A DNA stretch of 64,000 nt. It comes from Pseudomonadota bacterium. Its GTDB lineage: Bacteria > Pseudomonadota > Alphaproteobacteria > Micropepsales > Micropepsaceae. The stretch lies in the NCBI GenBank assembly GCA_016201105.1, contig JACQDN010000030.1, positions 62,001-126,000 of the forward strand, given 5' to 3'. The notes beneath the pieces were generated by a model. That model saw only the letters and a program-made list of their open reading frames with translations. It did no database searches and was not told the DNA's origin. A program made the position numbers and the translations under genes. This document shows, piece after piece, positions 62,083-64,000 of this stretch (position 1 is the first letter of the stretch; each line of letters starts with the position of its first letter).

Positions 62083-63387
62083 TCACATGTTGCTGGAATA
62101 CAAAAGCAGCAGGACGGTCAGCGCCATCAATACGGCCGCACACCATCCGATGATGCGAAGCCAATAGGGAATCAGGAACAGCCGAAGCCCGCGTTCGCTG
62201 GATACGATCAGCATCATGGCGAACATGATCGGCACCGCCACAAAACCGTTGATCACCGCGGCCCAGAACAACATGGCGATGGGATCGACAGTGGTGGCTG
62301 CGAGAGCTGCGCCTGCCAGAGTTGCCGCTCCAATCACGCTATAAAAACCAATCGCGCGATTTGCCGGCAGTTCGAGACTGCCGCGTAATCCGAAAACTTC
62401 CGCGACGGCGTAGGCCGCAGATCCCGCAAGCACCGGCACCGCCAGCAGGCCCGTACCGATGATCCCCGCCGCAAACAGCGCAAAAGTGAATTCGCCGGCG
62501 ATCGGCCGCAGAGCTTCGGCAGCTTGGGCGGCGCTCCCGATATGGGTGATGCCGTGCACATTCAGCGTGGCGGCGGTCGTCACGATGATGAAGAAGGCGA
62601 TGAGATTCGAAATGAGCATCCCCGACCAGGTATCGATGGAAATATGCCGGAAGACAGCGCGGGATAACCCCGACCGCGATCCGCGCCTGTGACTCAGCCG
62701 CGATTCTTCGGCTTCCTGCGACGCCTGCCAGAAAAACAGATAGGGACTGATGGTCGTGCCGAACACGGCGACAATGGTCAGCAGCAGGTCCCGGCTCAAC
62801 CCCACATGCGGAACGACGGTGGCCAGAACGACGCGGGTCCATGGAACGTCGACGCTGAAAGCGGCGATCACATAGACAAACAAAACCATGGTCAGGAATT
62901 TCAGATACCCGGCGTAGCGGTGATAAGGGACGAGGACTTCCGCGATGAGACAGGCGAGACCGAAACCCGCCGCATAAACGAGTGACGGACCGCCGGCGAC
63001 CAGCTTGAAGGAGCCACCCATGGCCGCCAGATCGGCCGCGATGTTGATGGTATTGGCCACGACGAGCAGACCCACGAGCCCATAAACGACGGGCTTGGGA
63101 AGCTGCGCCGCGATGTTTCGCGCCAGCCCGCTTTTCGCACCCCAGCCGATGCAGGCGCTGATGATCTGGATCGCCGCCATGAAAGGCAGCGTCAGGATCA
63201 TCGTCCAGGTCAGTCCGTAGCCGAATTGCGCGCCGGCTTGGGAATAGGTGGCGATACCGCTGGGATCATCGTCCGCCGCGCCGGTGATAAGGCCGGGGCC
63301 AAGCACTCTGAACAATCGGCCCAAGGTCGTTTGGTTCAAGGAGTGCTGCGCGGTTTGTTGCGCCGGTTCGTTTGTCATCTTCGCCAA
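62083..63387 (-). CDS. Nramp-related divalent metal transporter
   Basis: A 434-aa protein with about eleven helices. TM1 reads GAADDDPSGIATYSQAG, in the position of the Nramp DPGN metal-binding motif but with DPSG. The canonical TM6 MPH motif is not visible (ATLNVHGI instead). This places it in the large prokaryotic Nramp-related group annotated as divalent metal transporters, whose substrate preference (Mn, Fe, Mg or other) is unclear. Fur lies 3 kb away but no Fur-type site was recognised. Confidence 0.87.
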   Translation of the reverse strand: MAKMTNEPAQQTAQHSLNQTTLGRLFRVLGPGLITGAADDDPSGIATYSQAGAQFGYGLTWTMILTLPFMAAIQIISACIGWGAKSGLARNIAAQLPKPVVYGLVGLLVVANTINIAADLAAMGGSFKLVAGGPSLVYAAGFGLACLIAEVLVPYHRYAGYLKFLTMVLFVYVIAAFSVDVPWTRVVLATVVPHVGLSRDLLLTIVAVFGTTISPYLFFWQASQEAEESRLSHRRGSRSGLSRAVFRHISIDTWSGMLISNLIAFFIIVTTAATLNVHGITHIGSAAQAAEALRPIAGEFTFALFAAGIIGTGLLAVPVLAGSAAYAVAEVFGLRGSLELPANRAIGFYSVIGAATLAGAALAATTVDPIAMLFWAAVINGFVAVPIMFAMMLIVSSERGLRLFLIPYWLRIIGWCAAVLMALTVLLLLYSSNM

Positions 63388-63575
63388 TATGCACCGATTT
63401 GCGGCATCGGCCTCATGCGATCGAGCCTTCTCAACAGTGCGACGGAGCGCATCAGGAATTCTTCGAAACGCCGCTTGCTCTGACCCCGGCGGGGTGGGTA
63501 TGTCCAGACCCGCGAGCCGCGGGCTGTCTCAAGACCTCTCGCGCAAATTCCCTTCTCCCTCAACGGCCTTGCGCG
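63388..63575. other. Divergent intergenic region, Nramp-like gene / ABC permease
   Basis: A 188-bp region with the short palindrome CCCGCGAGCCGCGGG-like sequence near 63511 and a CT-rich stretch before the permease start. I see no confident riboswitch or promoter; a metal-sensing leader cannot be excluded. Confidence 0.3.
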
Positions 63576-64000
63576 ATGCAGTTTCTCCCCACGATTTCGG
63601 TCAAGGCCGGGCGCTATTTGCCGAGCCGGTGGGACGTGCTCGCGGCCCTCATCGTGCTCGGCTTTCTCATCTTGTTCACGAGCACCAGCGATCTGCTGGT
63701 GCAGCCGTTTTCCACGCTCGCCGCCAAACCGATTTCGCTCGACCCTTCGCACCTGCCCGAATACGCGGCGCGCACGGCGCTGAGAATGCTCATAGCGTTG
63801 GGTTTTTCCCTTGTCTTCACCTTCACCTACGCCACGTTGGCCGCGAAGAGCGCACGCGCGGGAGCGCTGCTCATTCCGCTGCTGGACATTCTGCAATCGG
63901 TTCCGATTCTCGGCTTCATCTCCGTGACGGTCGTCTTCTTCCTGTCGCTCGCGCCGGGCCGGATCCTCGGCGCCGAACTTGCCGCCGTCTTCGCCATCTT
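63576..64000 (+). CDS. ABC transporter permease (3' end outside window)
   Basis: An open frame from ATG 63576 runs to the window end, 141 codons. It has a TM helix at 23-36, a periplasmic loop, then helices within LRMLIALGFSLVFTFTYATLAAK and PLLDILQSVPILGFISVTVVFFLSL. The TFTYATLAAKSARAGALLIPLLDILQSVPILGF pattern matches binding-protein-dependent permeases of the SsuC/TauC-like double-permease group (COG4986), for anions. Substrate not assignable from this part. Confidence 0.8.
   Translation, partial: MQFLPTISVKAGRYLPSRWDVLAALIVLGFLILFTSTSDLLVQPFSTLAAKPISLDPSHLPEYAARTALRMLIALGFSLVFTFTYATLAAKSARAGALLIPLLDILQSVPILGFISVTVVFFLSLAPGRILGAELAAVFAI

Noticed and set aside
1-64000. tRNA or other structured RNA genes
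   Set aside because: I looked through the larger gaps for a T-loop GGTTCGAATCC-like sequence and acceptor pairing and saw none; a covariance search was not possible.

Overview
This 64 kb window is chromosomal DNA from a GC-rich alphaproteobacterium. Three gene orders that I know from that class support this: DUF3576-leuS-lptE-holA, hemC-hemD-Mic60-like-hemY facing tsaD, and tsaB-rimI-fur-plsC-miaB-phoH-ybeY-corC-lnt-XRE. The ethylmalonyl-CoA pathway, lipid A/lipoprotein genes and the CGTCATGGCCGGGC intergenic repeat fit too. A Rhizomicrobium-like relative is my impression only. I found no rRNA, tRNA, CRISPR array, transposase or prophage gene.

Layout. 1-6.8 kb: a TPR/glycosyltransferase tail, then a tightly coupled heme operon (hemC, hemD, Mic60-like, hemY-like, alpha/beta hydrolase). 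6.8-11.2 kb: tsaD, a 41-aa membrane peptide, exonuclease III, a lone Flp pilin, a thioesterase and a CHAD protein. 11.2-18.3 kb: hisF, holA, lptE, leuS, DUF3576, a ThiE-like protein and the divergent PLP-homeostasis gene. 18.3-24.7 kb: stress and lipid genes (Hsp20, desaturase, RMF-like, CspA), a RibA with a decayed RibB half, and an orphan OmpR-type regulator. 24.9-31.6 kb: an exported acidic-tailed beta-repeat protein, a MacA/MacB-type efflux operon and two glycosyltransferases. 31.8-39.5 kb: PBP1A, a YgjP-like peptidase, VOC-dsbB-coq7-GNAT, HNH, an esterase and gluQRS. 39.6-41.4 kb: an unassigned vWA/membrane protein pair.

42-51.7 kb carries three signature enzymes of the ethylmalonyl-CoA pathway: ethylmalonyl-CoA mutase, crotonyl-CoA carboxylase/reductase and methylsuccinyl-CoA dehydrogenase. 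They convert crotonyl-CoA towards mesaconyl-CoA during growth on C2 units. Between ccr and mcd lies a lower-GC insert encoding two small exported cysteine-containing proteins. 51.7-61.8 kb is a housekeeping block (t6A synthesis, tRNA methylthiolation, ribosome maturation, apolipoprotein acylation, Fur, Fe-S carrier, SDH assembly). In it corC is broken by one in-frame stop. 62-64 kb: an Nramp-related transporter and the start of an ABC permease.

The most notable non-routine observations are the corC nonsense codon, a MacB-type ATPase whose only full-length start appears to be AUC, the hisE ribosome-binding site in a hairpin loop, the low-GC insert, operator-like palindromes near xth and ccr, three intergenic repeat families, and the vWA/membrane pair. 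I did not find a clear-cut new defence or mobile system.
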